This document shows positions 17,335-26,568 of a stretch of 64,000 nucleotides of DNA, piece by piece (position 1 is the stretch's first letter; each line of letters opens with the position of its first letter). The position numbers and the translations under genes were made by a program. The stretch is from positions 82,116 through 146,115 of the forward strand of contig NZ_FXZB01000011.1 of NCBI RefSeq assembly GCF_900169065.1. The letters are read 5' to 3'. Below the pieces are notes generated by a model. The model was not told the origin of the DNA. It saw only the letters and a program-made list of their open reading frames with translations, and searched no databases. The stretch comes from Brevibacterium aurantiacum. Lineage in GTDB: Bacteria > Actinomycetota > Actinomycetes > Actinomycetales > Brevibacteriaceae.

Positions 17335-18810
17335 TCAGGGTTTGATCTCGAGTCCTTCGACGTCCATGTCGTTGAGGGGCACGGTGCGGGAGCGGCGACC
17401 GGTGACCAGGCGGTGGATGAGCCACAGCAGAAGGAACGCCGGCAGCCCGATGTAGGCCGAGGCGACCTCGAGGACTCGTCCGTTGACGACGGCTTCGACG
17501 TTCTGGCCGATGATGACGATGACCAACATGACGAGCGCGATGATCGGCCCGACTGGGAACAGCGGGGCACGATACGGCAGGTCTGCGATGTCATGGCCCT
17601 GCTTGACGTAGGCCCGCCGAAAACGGAAGTGACAACACGCGATGCCGACCCAGACGATGAACCCGGAGAGCCCGGAGACGTTGATCAGCCAGGTGTAGGC
17701 ACCGCCGTCGCCCATCACCTCGGAGAGGAAGCCGAAGAGTCCGATGACGGCGGTGGCCAGCAGCGCCATGACGGGAACGCCGCGTTCATTCAGGCGGGCG
17801 AACAGCCTCGGCGCGGTCCCCTCCTTGGCCATTGCATAGAGCATGCGGGTGGAGGCGTAGAGTCCGGAGTTTCCGGCGGAGAGGATCGCGGTGAGGATGA
17901 CGGCGTTCATCACCGATGCGGCCACTGCGATTCCGGCACGCTCGAAGACGAGGGTGAAGGGTGAGGCGGTGACGTCCTCGTTGTTCGCCGAGGCCAGCAG
18001 CGAGGGGTCGGAGTAGGGCAGGAGGAAGCCGATGATGATGATCGCGCCGATGTAGAAGAGCATGATGCGCCAGAACACGGTGCGGATGGCCCGGGGCATG
18101 TCGCGGCGCGGGTTGGCCGACTCGCCGGCGGTGACGCCGACGAGCTCCGTGCCTTGGAAGGAGAAGCCGGCGATCATGAACACGCTGATGATCGAGACCC
18201 AGCCGCCGACAAACGGTGCTTCGTCTCTCGTCCAGTTGCTCATGCCCGGCGATTCGCCGCCGATGATGCCTGCGATCATGAGCACGCCGAGGACGAGGAA
18301 CGCAAGCACTGCGGTGACCTTGATGGCGGCGAACCAGAATTCGCCCTCGCCGAAGGCCTTGGCCGAGAGGAAGTTCAGTCCGGTGAGCAGGGCGAGGAAG
18401 ATCGCCGCCCACACCCAGGACGGGACATCTGGCAGCCAGAAGGACATGATGACCCCGGCGGCAACGAGTTCAGCCGCGAGGGTGATCGCCCAGTTGAACC
18501 AGTAGTTCCACCCCATGGCGAAGCCGAACGAGGGGCTGACGTACTTCGATCCGTAGGTGTGGAAGGAGCCGGCGACCGGCAGGTGGGTCGACATCTCCCC
18601 CAGCGACTGCATGACGAAGAGAACCATGATTCCGATGACGGCGTAGGCCAACAGTGCGCCGCCGGGGCCCGCCTGCGAGATCGTGCCGCCCGAACCGAGG
18701 AAGAGGCCGGTGCCGAGGGCACCTCCGATGGCGATCATCTGCAGGTGACGAGACTTCAGCCCCCGCTTGAGTTCGCGACTCTCCCCCGCCGAGGTGGCTG
18801 CTTCGTTCAT
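17335..18810 (-). CDS. Amino acid permease (APC superfamily)
   Basis: A 491-residue transporter with 12 predicted helices. RGLKSRHLQMIAIGGALGTG and LFLGSGGTI form the conserved first-helix region of the amino acid-polyamine-organocation family, followed by MQSLGEMSTHLPVAGSF. LysP, AroP and GabP types share this layout, so the substrate is undetermined. I start it at ATG 18810 because AAGGA lies 5-6 nt upstream; the longer frame to 18951 lacks family features. Confidence 0.92.
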   Translation of the reverse strand: MNEAATSAGESRELKRGLKSRHLQMIAIGGALGTGLFLGSGGTISQAGPGGALLAYAVIGIMVLFVMQSLGEMSTHLPVAGSFHTYGSKYVSPSFGFAMGWNYWFNWAITLAAELVAAGVIMSFWLPDVPSWVWAAIFLALLTGLNFLSAKAFGEGEFWFAAIKVTAVLAFLVLGVLMIAGIIGGESPGMSNWTRDEAPFVGGWVSIISVFMIAGFSFQGTELVGVTAGESANPRRDMPRAIRTVFWRIMLFYIGAIIIIGFLLPYSDPSLLASANNEDVTASPFTLVFERAGIAVAASVMNAVILTAILSAGNSGLYASTRMLYAMAKEGTAPRLFARLNERGVPVMALLATAVIGLFGFLSEVMGDGGAYTWLINVSGLSGFIVWVGIACCHFRFRRAYVKQGHDIADLPYRAPLFPVGPIIALVMLVIVIIGQNVEAVVNGRVLEVASAYIGLPAFLLLWLIHRLVTGRRSRTVPLNDMDVEGLEIKP

Positions 18811-18871
18811 CGTGTTCCTTGACTGTCGTACCGGCGGGATCCTGTTCGGGCCCCGGCCATTCTTACCACAT

Positions 18872-20110
18872 TCAGGTGTCGGTCTTCGCAATTGCCGCAG
18901 TGGGCAGCCCCCTGGCCAGCTGCGGTCCGAGGTCGGCGATGGTCCGGGCACCCATCAGTCCCATGGCGGTCAGTATTTCGGCCTTGATGAGGTCGATGGC
19001 CCGCTCCACGCCGCGCTGTCCACCGGCCATGAGCCCGTAGAGGTAGGCCCGGCCGATGAGCACGAAGTCCGCTCCGGCGCACAGGGCCGTCACGACATCG
19101 GTGCCGGACATGATTCCGGAGTCGAGGATGAGTTCCATATCGTCACCGACCGCTGCCCGCACTTCTGCCAGTGCGGTCAGGGAATCGGGTGCGCGGTCGA
19201 GCTGGCGGCCTCCGTGATTGGATACGACCAAACCGTCAGCCCCGACGGACCGGGCCCTGTTGGCATCCTCGGCAGTGAGGACTCCCTTGACGAAGAGTTT
19301 GCCCTGCCACTGTTCGCGGATCCATTTGAGGTCATCGAGATCCAGCGTCGGATCGAACATGGTCCGGGTCATCTCAGCCAGTGATTGAGACGTGTTGGAC
19401 AGGGACGCGTATTTCGGCGGCTCGGTGGTGAGGAAGTTGAACCACCAGCCGGGCCGGTAGGAGGCGTCGGCGATCGTCTTCAATGTCAGCTTCGGCGGGA
19501 TGGAGAGCCCGTTGCGGTTGTCGCGCAGTCGCTGACCGGTGATCGGGGTGTCGACGGTGACGAGCAGCGTCTCGTACCCACTCGCCTGGGCTCGTTGGAG
19601 CAGGTCGAGGCTGCGTACGCGGTCCTTCCACAGGTAGAGCTGGAACCAGCGAGTCGAGGACGGTGCGGCCTGTGCGACCTCTTCGATGGAGCGGGTGCCC
19701 ATCGTCGACAGGGAGAAGGGAATGCCGGCCTTCGTCGCGGCCCTCACTCCTCCGATCTCTCCTTCCGAGTGCATCATCCGCGTATAGCCTGTCGGGGCGA
19801 TGCCGAATGGAAGCGAAACGTCCTGACCGGCGATAGTCGTCGATGTGTTCGGGGCGTCGACTCCGTGCAGGATGCGTGGGAGGAGTTCGACGTCGGCGAA
19901 GACCTGCCGGTTCTTCCGCAGGGTGTGCTCGTCAAGGGCCCCACCGTCGACGTAGTCGAAGGGGGCTGTGGGTGTCACCCGTTTGGCGATCTTGCGCAGA
20001 TCCCAGATATCGGCTGCGGAGTCGAGTCGCGCACCTACCCGGTCAAGTCTAGGCAGACCGAACTGCAGGAGAGGGGCGAGTTCCTTCACGTCAGGCAGTT
20101 GCCGTTTCAT
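18872..20110 (-). CDS. FMN-dependent alpha-hydroxy acid dehydrogenase (L-lactate dehydrogenase-like)
   Basis: The 412-residue enzyme has the flavin-binding barrel: FGIAPTGYTRMMHSEGE, WFQLYLWKD, VTVDTPITGQRLRDNRNGL, active-site SNHGGRQLD (catalytic His and substrate Arg), LDSGIMSGTDVVTALCAGA and IGRAYLYGL. It oxidises L-lactate or a related 2-hydroxy acid to the keto acid. I chose ATG 20110 because GAGGAG lies 6 nt upstream; in-frame ATG 20122 and GTG 20131 also exist. No lactate permease is adjacent. Confidence 0.9.
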   Translation of the reverse strand: MKRQLPDVKELAPLLQFGLPRLDRVGARLDSAADIWDLRKIAKRVTPTAPFDYVDGGALDEHTLRKNRQVFADVELLPRILHGVDAPNTSTTIAGQDVSLPFGIAPTGYTRMMHSEGEIGGVRAATKAGIPFSLSTMGTRSIEEVAQAAPSSTRWFQLYLWKDRVRSLDLLQRAQASGYETLLVTVDTPITGQRLRDNRNGLSIPPKLTLKTIADASYRPGWWFNFLTTEPPKYASLSNTSQSLAEMTRTMFDPTLDLDDLKWIREQWQGKLFVKGVLTAEDANRARSVGADGLVVSNHGGRQLDRAPDSLTALAEVRAAVGDDMELILDSGIMSGTDVVTALCAGADFVLIGRAYLYGLMAGGQRGVERAIDLIKAEILTAMGLMGARTIADLGPQLARGLPTAAIAKTDT

Positions 20111-20244
20111 CGTTCTCCTCATATTCGACACTGAATCTCATCGGGTTCGAGACGCCTGCGAGTCTAGCGAGGGGGTCGTCGTCACTGGAACTGGGATCAC
20201 CATGAGAGATATTCCCGTTTATTTCCCTATGTGGGCTTATCGTT

Positions 20245-20256
20245 TAGACTGTTCCC
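20245..20256 (+). promoter_or_regulatory. Leaderless-type promoter of the Fic gene
   Basis: TAGACT (20245-20250) is followed by 6 nt (GTTCCC) and ATG 20257, with no ribosome-binding site. Confidence 0.55.
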
Positions 20257-21474
20257 ATGTCCGACTCCGCTGGTCCCCTGTCCGATTCTGCAGTTCCTGT
20301 GCCCGCAGCGCAGACAGAGACCAGACCGTGGCGCCAGGAGTTTCGCGGCGGAACGATCGACGACAGAAAATTCGCCGAGGTGTCCGTCTCCATTCCAGCC
20401 CGCATCGGCTCGGTCGACCTGCGACTGCCCTCCGAGCTCGCCGCACGCTCGGAAACCGCGGTCCGTGCGATCTCCCGGCTCGATGCCGAGCACGGTCGCA
20501 CCCTGATTCCACTGTCGTACCTGCTGCTGCGCAGCGAATCGATCGCCTCATCGAAGATCGAAGCCGAAGAGGCACCCATCGACGACTTCGTCCGGGCCCT
20601 CCACGGTGCGAAGTCCAATTCCTCGGCCACTGCGATGGCTGCCGCAACGGGTGCGCTGGATCTGCTGACATCGGGAGCGATCAGTGCCGATTCGGTTTCT
20701 CGCGCCCATCGGCTGCTGCTCAAGGACGATGCCGGCGAGGCTCATCTGGCGGGCCGACATCGTCCGATGCAGAACTGGATCGGCGGCTCGGATCATTCGC
20801 CTCGCGGTGCACTCTACGTTCCTCCTCCCCCGGAGCTCGTCCCCGAGCTCATGGACGATCTGCTGACCTTCTCACTGCGCGAGGACATTCCCACGATCGC
20901 GCAGGCGGCCGTCGCCCATTCGCAGTTCGAAGCGATCCATCCCTTCACCGACGGGAACGGGCGGATCGGACGAGCCTTGGCGGCTGGGATCCTCCACTCT
21001 CGAGGTGTCACGACCGGGATCACTGTTCCCCTGGCTGCTGCCCTGGTCGAGGTTCGAGACCGCTACTTCGCGGCGTTGAATTCCTATCACTCAGGTGATG
21101 CCGGACCGGTCATATCGCTGTGGTCTAAGTCTTCGGTGATCGCGGCGGAGGAAGCTCAACTGACCGCACATCGGCTGGCTGGACTGCCTGATGAGTGGGC
21201 CGACCTCCTCGGCCATAGGCGTGAGAACAGCGCCGCAGCCAGGATCCTGACCTACCTTGCATCGGACCCGGTGTTCACCATCGACGATCTTGAGGACTCG
21301 TTGAAGCTGTCCAGCTCCTCCGCGAACAGAGCGGTCTCCGCGCTGACGGAAGCCGGGGTCCTGCGCGGCCTGACCAGTCGCAAGCGCAATCAGATCTGGG
21401 GTGCTGGCGATGTGCTCGCCGAACTCGAAGACCTCAACCTGCGCATCGGTGCCCGAGCCCGTTCCGAACTCTGA
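20257..21474 (+). CDS. Fic-domain protein (probable AMP-transferase)
   Basis: The 405-residue protein has the full Fic core HPFTDGNGRIGR (residues 228-239), with the catalytic His and phosphate-binding loop. An N-terminal inhibitory-helix candidate SSKIEAEE puts Glu102 in the place of the autoinhibitory glutamate of class II Fic proteins, though Ala follows instead of Gly/Asn. A C-terminal winged-helix segment (YLASDPVFTIDDLEDSLKLS) may bind DNA. Fic enzymes usually transfer AMP to a protein hydroxyl; the target is unknown. It stands alone. Confidence 0.9.
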   Translation: MSDSAGPLSDSAVPVPAAQTETRPWRQEFRGGTIDDRKFAEVSVSIPARIGSVDLRLPSELAARSETAVRAISRLDAEHGRTLIPLSYLLLRSESIASSKIEAEEAPIDDFVRALHGAKSNSSATAMAAATGALDLLTSGAISADSVSRAHRLLLKDDAGEAHLAGRHRPMQNWIGGSDHSPRGALYVPPPPELVPELMDDLLTFSLREDIPTIAQAAVAHSQFEAIHPFTDGNGRIGRALAAGILHSRGVTTGITVPLAAALVEVRDRYFAALNSYHSGDAGPVISLWSKSSVIAAEEAQLTAHRLAGLPDEWADLLGHRRENSAAARILTYLASDPVFTIDDLEDSLKLSSSSANRAVSALTEAGVLRGLTSRKRNQIWGAGDVLAELEDLNLRIGARARSEL

Positions 21475-21515
21475 GGGTATGCCGCGCCGGTCAGCGCTGC
21501 CGCACCTGACTGCGC

Positions 21516-22232
21516 TCAGGATTGGTCGAGGTAGTGCAGGACTGCTGCGACTCGCCGGCTCGTGGTCTGTCCGGCATGGAGTCCGAGCTTGTCGAAGATC
21601 GAGCTGATGGCCTTCTCCACCGAGCTGATGGACACATAGAGGCGTTCAGCGATGCCGCGATTCGACAACCCCTCGGCCATGGTCTCGAGGACCTCGTTCT
21701 CTCGGGGTGTGAGTGCCGACAGTGAGTTCTGCTTCTCGGACGAGCTCAGCAATTGTCGGACCACCTCGGGGTCGATGACAGTTCCGCCTTCAGCAATCCG
21801 GTTGACGGAATCGAGGAAACGGTCGATGTCGGTAACCCGGTTCTTCAGCAGGTAGCCCACGCCCACGGTCTCGGTGCTCAGCAGCTCGGTCGCGTATTCG
21901 CGCAGCACGTACTGGCTGAGGACAAGCACCCCGATGTCGGGGAAGCGACGTTTGATCGCCAGGGCCGCTTCGAGTCCTTCGGTGGTGTGCGTGGGCGGCA
22001 TTCGCACATCGACGATCGCCAGGTCTGGACGGGTGTCCGCGACTGCCGCCAGCAGCTGGTGACCGTCGTCGACCGAGGCGACGACGGAGATGCCCTCGTC
22101 TTCGAGCAGGCTCCTCACCCCTTCTCGCAGCAGCACGGAGTCATCGGCCAATACCACTCGCATGGGAACCTCGTTGATGGCCTCGACCGCGGATTCGGAC
22201 ATGCCGGATTCGGTCACGCCGGGTTCAGACAT
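21516..22232 (-). CDS. NarL/LuxR-type response regulator
   Basis: A 238-residue regulator with a receiver domain (VVLADDSVLLREG, phospho-acceptor Asp in AIVDVRMPPTHTTEG, conserved Lys in GYLLKNR) and a C-terminal LuxR helix-turn-helix (LTPRENEVLETMAEGLSNRG). Start 22232 overlaps the kinase stop by 8 nt and has GGAG 7 nt upstream. A second start at 22163, also with a GAGG site, would give the more usual 215 residues. It is the partner of the kinase just upstream. Confidence 0.92.
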   Translation of the reverse strand: MSEPGVTESGMSESAVEAINEVPMRVVLADDSVLLREGVRSLLEDEGISVVASVDDGHQLLAAVADTRPDLAIVDVRMPPTHTTEGLEAALAIKRRFPDIGVLVLSQYVLREYATELLSTETVGVGYLLKNRVTDIDRFLDSVNRIAEGGTVIDPEVVRQLLSSSEKQNSLSALTPRENEVLETMAEGLSNRGIAERLYVSISSVEKAISSIFDKLGLHAGQTTSRRVAAVLHYLDQS

Positions 22233-23373
22233 AGGGGATCTCCGCTCTCACAGTGGTTCCGGTTGTTTCCGTGCTCGTCACAGTCAGTGTTCCATCCAAC
22301 GCTCCGACCCGACGATTCAATCCTTTCAGCCCACCGCCGGTGGGATCGGCACCACCGGAACCGTCATCGACCACCTCGGCGATCAGTGCCTGCTCCTCGT
22401 CGATGACGCTGATTCTGATGCTCGTGGCATTCGCGTGTTTGACGACGTTGGTCACCGCCTCTCGGACGACGAAGTATGCAGCAGACTCGGTGGCCTGGGA
22501 CACTCGCCGAGACGGGACTGCGGTGAGCTCGACCGGTATCGGGCAGTGATCGGCCACCCGGTTGAGGACGGTGCCCAACCCGTGCTCATCCAATGCTGTG
22601 GGGTAGACCCGCCAGGCGACCTCGCGCATTTCGTCGATGAGGTCCTGGGATTGGACGAGAGCGTCGTCGAGGAGGGCGCTGGCCTTGTCCTGGTCCTTCG
22701 CACGTTGGGCGCGGGCGATGAGCACGGACAGGGAGACGACGTTCTGCTGCACCCCGTCGTGGAGGTCGCGTTCGATGCGGCGCCTCTCCTCGTCGATGGC
22801 CATGACCACTCCGTGCCGGGTCATGAGGAGCTGGGTGATACGCGTGTGAGGTGCGTTGGGGCGGCTGACCTGGGTGAACCTGGCGTCGATGATGCCGTGG
22901 AGCCAATTGGCCACCTCGGCGAGAATGATGACTCCGATGAGGTTCGCGGCACCGTAGAGCACTCCGACGAACAGCGTCGGCTGGCTGATGGTCCAGAAAT
23001 CGAAGCCGATGGTGATGCTGCCGCCGATGAACAGGCCCTGGATGAGGGAGCCGATGGTCACAAGCAGGAAACCGGTGAGCAGATTGAGCATGGGCACGGC
23101 GATGATCCCGGCGAGGGCGCCGGTGAGGACGAAGAAGCCTCTCCTGACCGGGAGCTGGCCCATGACGATGCCGAAGCACTTCGCCTGCCGGGACCTCTCC
23201 CAGCCGAGGACTCGACGGCTCAGCCGAGATGTTGACGAGGGGACGGCTGCAAGCAGAAGCGGAAGGCACAGGGCCACTCCCCAGAGGATGCCCAGCACCG
23301 AGGTGGCCCAACGGGTGACGAACATGCGGGATTCTCGGGGAATCCTCGCGGTCAGCGACGTCGGCCAGGGCAT
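22225..23373 (-). CDS. Sensor histidine kinase (HisKA_3 type)
   Basis: The 382-residue kinase has about five or six membrane helices and no obvious extracellular sensor. The dimerisation helix is ERRRIERDLHDGVQQNVVSL with the phosphorylated His, and the ATPase part has HANATSIRISV and a G-box VDDGSGGADPTGGGLKGLNR. It probably senses a membrane signal. It is cotranscribed with its response regulator. Confidence 0.92.
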   Translation of the reverse strand: MPWPTSLTARIPRESRMFVTRWATSVLGILWGVALCLPLLLAAVPSSTSRLSRRVLGWERSRQAKCFGIVMGQLPVRRGFFVLTGALAGIIAVPMLNLLTGFLLVTIGSLIQGLFIGGSITIGFDFWTISQPTLFVGVLYGAANLIGVIILAEVANWLHGIIDARFTQVSRPNAPHTRITQLLMTRHGVVMAIDEERRRIERDLHDGVQQNVVSLSVLIARAQRAKDQDKASALLDDALVQSQDLIDEMREVAWRVYPTALDEHGLGTVLNRVADHCPIPVELTAVPSRRVSQATESAAYFVVREAVTNVVKHANATSIRISVIDEEQALIAEVVDDGSGGADPTGGGLKGLNRRVGALDGTLTVTSTETTGTTVRAEIPYV

Positions 23374-23385
23374 GAGTTGATCGTA
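23374..23385 (-). promoter_or_regulatory. Leaderless-type promoter of the two-component operon
   Basis: On the minus strand TACGAT (23380-23385) is followed by 6 nt (CAACTC) and ATG 23373. Confidence 0.5.
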
Positions 23386-23526
23386 GCAATGCCTTATACG
23401 GTCGCCCAGAGGATCGACCGCAGTCCTTTCTTCCGGTTTTCCGCATCATCTCTTCGGGGCGCCGTCCCGCAGGTGTGCACTGCGCCGCGTTCCGGGTGCG
23501 GTCGCGCTTCGATAGCGTCTGTGGAC

Positions 23527-24192
23527 ATGGACCTTGCCCCTGATATCCTCCGCACCACCGTCGAATCCCCGTGGGTGTACCTCCTCGTCTTCGTCATCGC
23601 GGGCATGGATTCCCTGTTCCCCATCGTGCCCTCGGACACCGTGCTCATCACGGCCGCCGCCTATGCCGCCGCCGGCATCCCGAGTCCCCTGGGCCTGCTC
23701 CTGGCAGCCGTGGTCGGAGCCCTCATCGGCGACTTCGCCGACCACCTCGTGGGGCGTGGAGGGGGTTCCCTGGTGCAGCGGTGGACCAGGTCTTCGAGGG
23801 CCAAGCGATTGCTTGCGCACACCGAGGAGATCTTTGCCCGCCGAGGTGGGGTCGTCCTGATCGCGGGACGTTTCATTCCCGGTGGGCGTTCGGCCACAAC
23901 CCTGAGCTCCGGGATTCTGAAGTATCCACGCACCCGCTTCCTCATCTTCGACGCTCTCGGCTGTCTGGCCTGGGCGATCTATTCCATCGGGGTCGGTCTG
24001 CTCGGCGGTGTGCTGTTTGAGGACCAGCCTCTGCTCGGCGTGGGATTGGGCATCGGCATCGCCCTGGCCATCACCGGTGTAGCGGAACTCACGCGCAGAC
24101 TGCTGGCCAGGAGGAAAGCCCGTGCAGACCAGGATCCAGCGGCGCACCGAGACCCTGCAGATTGGACAGCCGCAGCCGTTGACGTGGCATGA
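23527..24192 (+). CDS. DedA/VTT-domain membrane protein
   Basis: A 221-residue membrane protein with the DedA pattern: FVIAGMDSLFPIVPSDTVLI (re-entrant helix with conserved acidic residue), GDFADHLVGRGGG and RFIPGGRSATTLSSGI. DedA proteins recycle undecaprenyl phosphate or move other lipids and help keep membrane potential. ATG 23527 or GTG 23521 could start it; TAGCGT at 23513-23518 is a possible -10. It overlaps the next gene by 4 nt. Confidence 0.9.
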   Translation: MDLAPDILRTTVESPWVYLLVFVIAGMDSLFPIVPSDTVLITAAAYAAAGIPSPLGLLLAAVVGALIGDFADHLVGRGGGSLVQRWTRSSRAKRLLAHTEEIFARRGGVVLIAGRFIPGGRSATTLSSGILKYPRTRFLIFDALGCLAWAIYSIGVGLLGGVLFEDQPLLGVGLGIGIALAITGVAELTRRLLARRKARADQDPAAHRDPADWTAAAVDVA

Positions 24193-24851
24193 TGAATGGG
24201 ATGTCTCAAGCGCTCGTGTGGTATGTCAGCTATGGGTCGAACATGCATCGTGACAGGCTCGCCTGTTACCTGCAGGGCGGCCGTCCTCCAGGTGCACTCG
24301 TCACCTATCCCGGCGCGAGAAACACCGATCCGCCGCTGGCAGAAATGGGCATCGAACTTCCCGGATCCATCTACTTCGCCGGCAGCTCCACCGTGTGGGG
24401 CGGCGGCGGAATGGCCTTCTATGACCATCAGGTCCCAGGCCCCACTCCGGCAAAGGCGTATCTCATCACTGCCGAGCAGTTCGCCGATGTCGCTGATCAG
24501 GAGATGAACCGCCCACCGTCATCCGCGAATCCGCTGGAGACTTTGGCCTGCGAACTTCCCGTCGGTTCCGCCCATTCGGTGGGACCGGGCAAGTACGAGA
24601 CGCTCCTCGTCCTCGACCGCAGGGACTCGATCCCGCTGGTGACCTTTACGGCCCCGCACGGATCCGAGGCAGTCCCCCACACCGTTCCCAACGAACCGTA
24701 TCTGACGATGCTGCGCCTCGGCGCAGAGGAGGTCAGGTCCGTGACGACGCTCAGTTCAGCCTCGGAGCTCAACTTTGAATCGGAGCTCAGTTCAGCGTCG
24801 GAGCTCAGCTCTGCCGCAGCGACTCCCCAGCCCGCAGCTGCACGAGTGTGA
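24189..24851 (+). CDS. Gamma-glutamylcyclotransferase-like protein
   Basis: The 220-residue protein opens with VWYVSYGSNMHRDRL, the YGSN glutamyl-binding signature of the GGCT/AIG2 fold, followed by GRPPGALVTYPGARNTDPP. The last 40 residues are imperfect repeats of SSASEL, absent from typical members. The 3' end overlaps the convergent reductase gene by 47 bp. Substrate unknown; related sequences are sometimes misnamed histone deacetylase. Confidence 0.78.
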   Translation: MMNGMSQALVWYVSYGSNMHRDRLACYLQGGRPPGALVTYPGARNTDPPLAEMGIELPGSIYFAGSSTVWGGGGMAFYDHQVPGPTPAKAYLITAEQFADVADQEMNRPPSSANPLETLACELPVGSAHSVGPGKYETLLVLDRRDSIPLVTFTAPHGSEAVPHTVPNEPYLTMLRLGAEEVRSVTTLSSASELNFESELSSASELSSAAATPQPAAARV

Positions 24852-25731
24852 GGTCGAGCAGCGGCGTCGCCACAGACAGATCCGCTGCCGTTCTCGCAAG
24901 GTGTCCGAGGATGTGCTCGGTTTCGCTGGGCAGGCCCGAAGTCACGTCACGGTAGAGCGATGAGGTGAACGACGAGCCCTCGGCGGTGAGCATGGACAAG
25001 GTCATCTCCCTGGCCTTGGCCGAGACCGGGTGTCCGCCCGCAGCCGCGACGGCCTCGAGCTCGTCGACGATCCGAACAATGTGCGCATGCCCTCCGGCCG
25101 CCATGATCGCCCCGACGGGTGCCCGGAACAGGCAGGTGACGACCCCGGCTGCGGCGATGAAGATCCACTTCTCCCACAGGGCGTCGGTGATGTTGTCCAG
25201 AATCTGCAGCTTAAAGCCGGGAACATCGAGGGCCTGGGCGATGGAATCCGGGACGCCCGTTCCGTCGAGATCGCCGATGGTCATAACGGCGAGGTCCGTC
25301 ATCTGGTGGACGGCACCGTCCATGATCGTCCCGACGATCTTGACCAGACCGCCCAGCACCTGGCCGGGGAACTCCTCGACCAATCGTTCGATCTGAGCCA
25401 TGCCATTGAGGAACGGAATGATGAGGGTGTCCTCCCCCACTGCGGGTCTGATGTCGTCGATGATCGACTCCAGACCGTTGGCCTTGACCGCGACGATCAC
25501 CAGGTCGAAAGACGTCGAACTCGAGCCGTTGGCAGTGGCGAGTTCGGCTGCGGTGAGGACGGGGATGTGGTTCGTCCGGTCCTCCCCGGGTGCAACGAAT
25601 CGCAGACCGTTGGCCCTCATCGTCTGTGCTCGGGCCTCGCGGACGAAGAATGTGACATCGCGTCCTGCTTCGAACAGGCGGGTGCCGAACGCTCCGCCGG
25701 TTGCGCCGGCTCCGGCAATGAGTATCTTCAC
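24805..25731 (-). CDS. Ketopantoate reductase family protein (PanE/ApbA-like)
   Basis: A 308-residue NADP-dependent reductase with KILIAGAGATGGAFGTRLFE at the N-terminus and DLVIVAVKANGLES in the nucleotide domain, and the C-terminal helices typical of PanE. Many such paralogues do not act on ketopantoate, so the substrate is open. I prefer GTG 25731, with GGGAG about 7 nt upstream, over ATG 25746, because the family begins at KILI. Confidence 0.85.
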   Translation of the reverse strand: MKILIAGAGATGGAFGTRLFEAGRDVTFFVREARAQTMRANGLRFVAPGEDRTNHIPVLTAAELATANGSSSTSFDLVIVAVKANGLESIIDDIRPAVGEDTLIIPFLNGMAQIERLVEEFPGQVLGGLVKIVGTIMDGAVHQMTDLAVMTIGDLDGTGVPDSIAQALDVPGFKLQILDNITDALWEKWIFIAAAGVVTCLFRAPVGAIMAAGGHAHIVRIVDELEAVAAAGGHPVSAKAREMTLSMLTAEGSSFTSSLYRDVTSGLPSETEHILGHLARTAADLSVATPLLDLTLVQLRAGESLRQS

Positions 25732-25782
25732 TGTGTGCTCTCCCATGTCAGATGGATTCCGTGGCGTTTGCGTTGTGCGCTG

Positions 25783-26463
25783 TCACAATGCCTGTTTGAG
25801 TTCCGTAGCTGCCGCCGCGGGGTCATCTGCTGCGGTCACTGCGCGGACGACGACGATGCGCTGTGCTCCGGTGGCCTGGACTTCCGCCTGCCGCTCACCA
25901 GCGGAGATCCCACCGATCGCAAACCAGGGTTTGGCTGCGGTGGTGGCGAGCGCACGCAGGGGTTCGACTCCGATGGCGGCCCGGCCGGGTTTGGTGGGGG
26001 TCTCCCACACGGGGCCGAGACAGAAATAGTCGATCTCGGGGTCCGCCTCGGCGGCGTGGGCCTGTTCGATGGAGTGTGTCGAGCGGCCCAGGATCACGTC
26101 GGGGCCGAGGACCGTGCGTGCCTGTTCGCTGGTGAGGTCGCCCTGGCCGATGTGGAAGACGTCGGCGCCGACGAGGAGGGCCACATCGGCACGGTCGTTG
26201 ACGGAGAACAGCTTCCCGTGACGATGGGCTGCCTCCCTGAGGACTTCGAGTGCTTCGATCTCAGCGCGGGCTTCGAGGCCCTTGTCGCGCAGCTGGATGA
26301 TGTCGACGCCACCGGCATAGGCGGCATCAAGGAACTCGGGGAGATCGCCCTGCGCGCTGCGGGAATCGGTGCAGACATAGAGCCTGGACGCGTGAAGCCG
26401 GTCCAGTCGTGCGGCTCTGTCTGTGTCGTGGACTGCGGCGTCCATTGTCATATCTGCGGCCAT
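25783..26463 (-). CDS. thiE: Thiamine-phosphate synthase
   Basis: The 226-residue barrel enzyme joins HMP-pyrophosphate and thiazole phosphate to make thiamine phosphate. Family motifs are [70 protein letters not shown] and WFAIGGIS. It is divergent from thiO and has its own leaderless-type promoter, so it lies outside the riboswitch transcript. Confidence 0.93.
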   Translation of the reverse strand: MAADMTMDAAVHDTDRAARLDRLHASRLYVCTDSRSAQGDLPEFLDAAYAGGVDIIQLRDKGLEARAEIEALEVLREAAHRHGKLFSVNDRADVALLVGADVFHIGQGDLTSEQARTVLGPDVILGRSTHSIEQAHAAEADPEIDYFCLGPVWETPTKPGRAAIGVEPLRALATTAAKPWFAIGGISAGERQAEVQATGAQRIVVVRAVTAADDPAAAATELKQAL

Positions 26464-26475
26464 GCTCCTAGAGTA
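26464..26475 (-). promoter_or_regulatory. thiE promoter -10, overlapping the divergent thiO promoter
   Basis: On the minus strand TACTCT (26470-26475) precedes the thiE ATG by 6 nt. The same bases read TAGAGT (26469-26474) on the plus strand, correctly placed to start the riboswitch RNA near 26481. Confidence 0.55.
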
Positions 26476-26483
26476 GAGGAGTT

Positions 26484-26563
26484 CGCGGGAGCCTCATAAA
26501 GGGGGCTGAGAGGGCTTTGTGCCGACCGTTCAACCTGATGCGGATCATGCCGCCGGAGGGAGA
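26484..26563 (+). ncRNA. TPP (THI-box) riboswitch
   Basis: The leader contains the conserved T-loop CTGAGA (26506-26511), the ACCTGAT core (26533-26539) and the 3' strand CCGGAGGGA. Pairing of GCGGATCATGCCGC forms the P4/P5-type arm. The 3' conserved GGAGGGAG (26555-26562) is also the ribosome-binding site, 6 nt before the thiO GTG, so binding of thiamine pyrophosphate should directly hide the site and reduce translation of the thiO-S-G-F operon. Confidence 0.92.
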
Positions 26564-26568
26564 AGCAC

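Noticed and set aside
25030..26499. A 489-codon plus-strand frame opposite thiE and the ketopantoate reductase-like gene
   Set aside because: Composition is Gly/Asp/Arg-rich without domains; the minus strand holds two clear enzymes. Typical of high-GC shadow frames.
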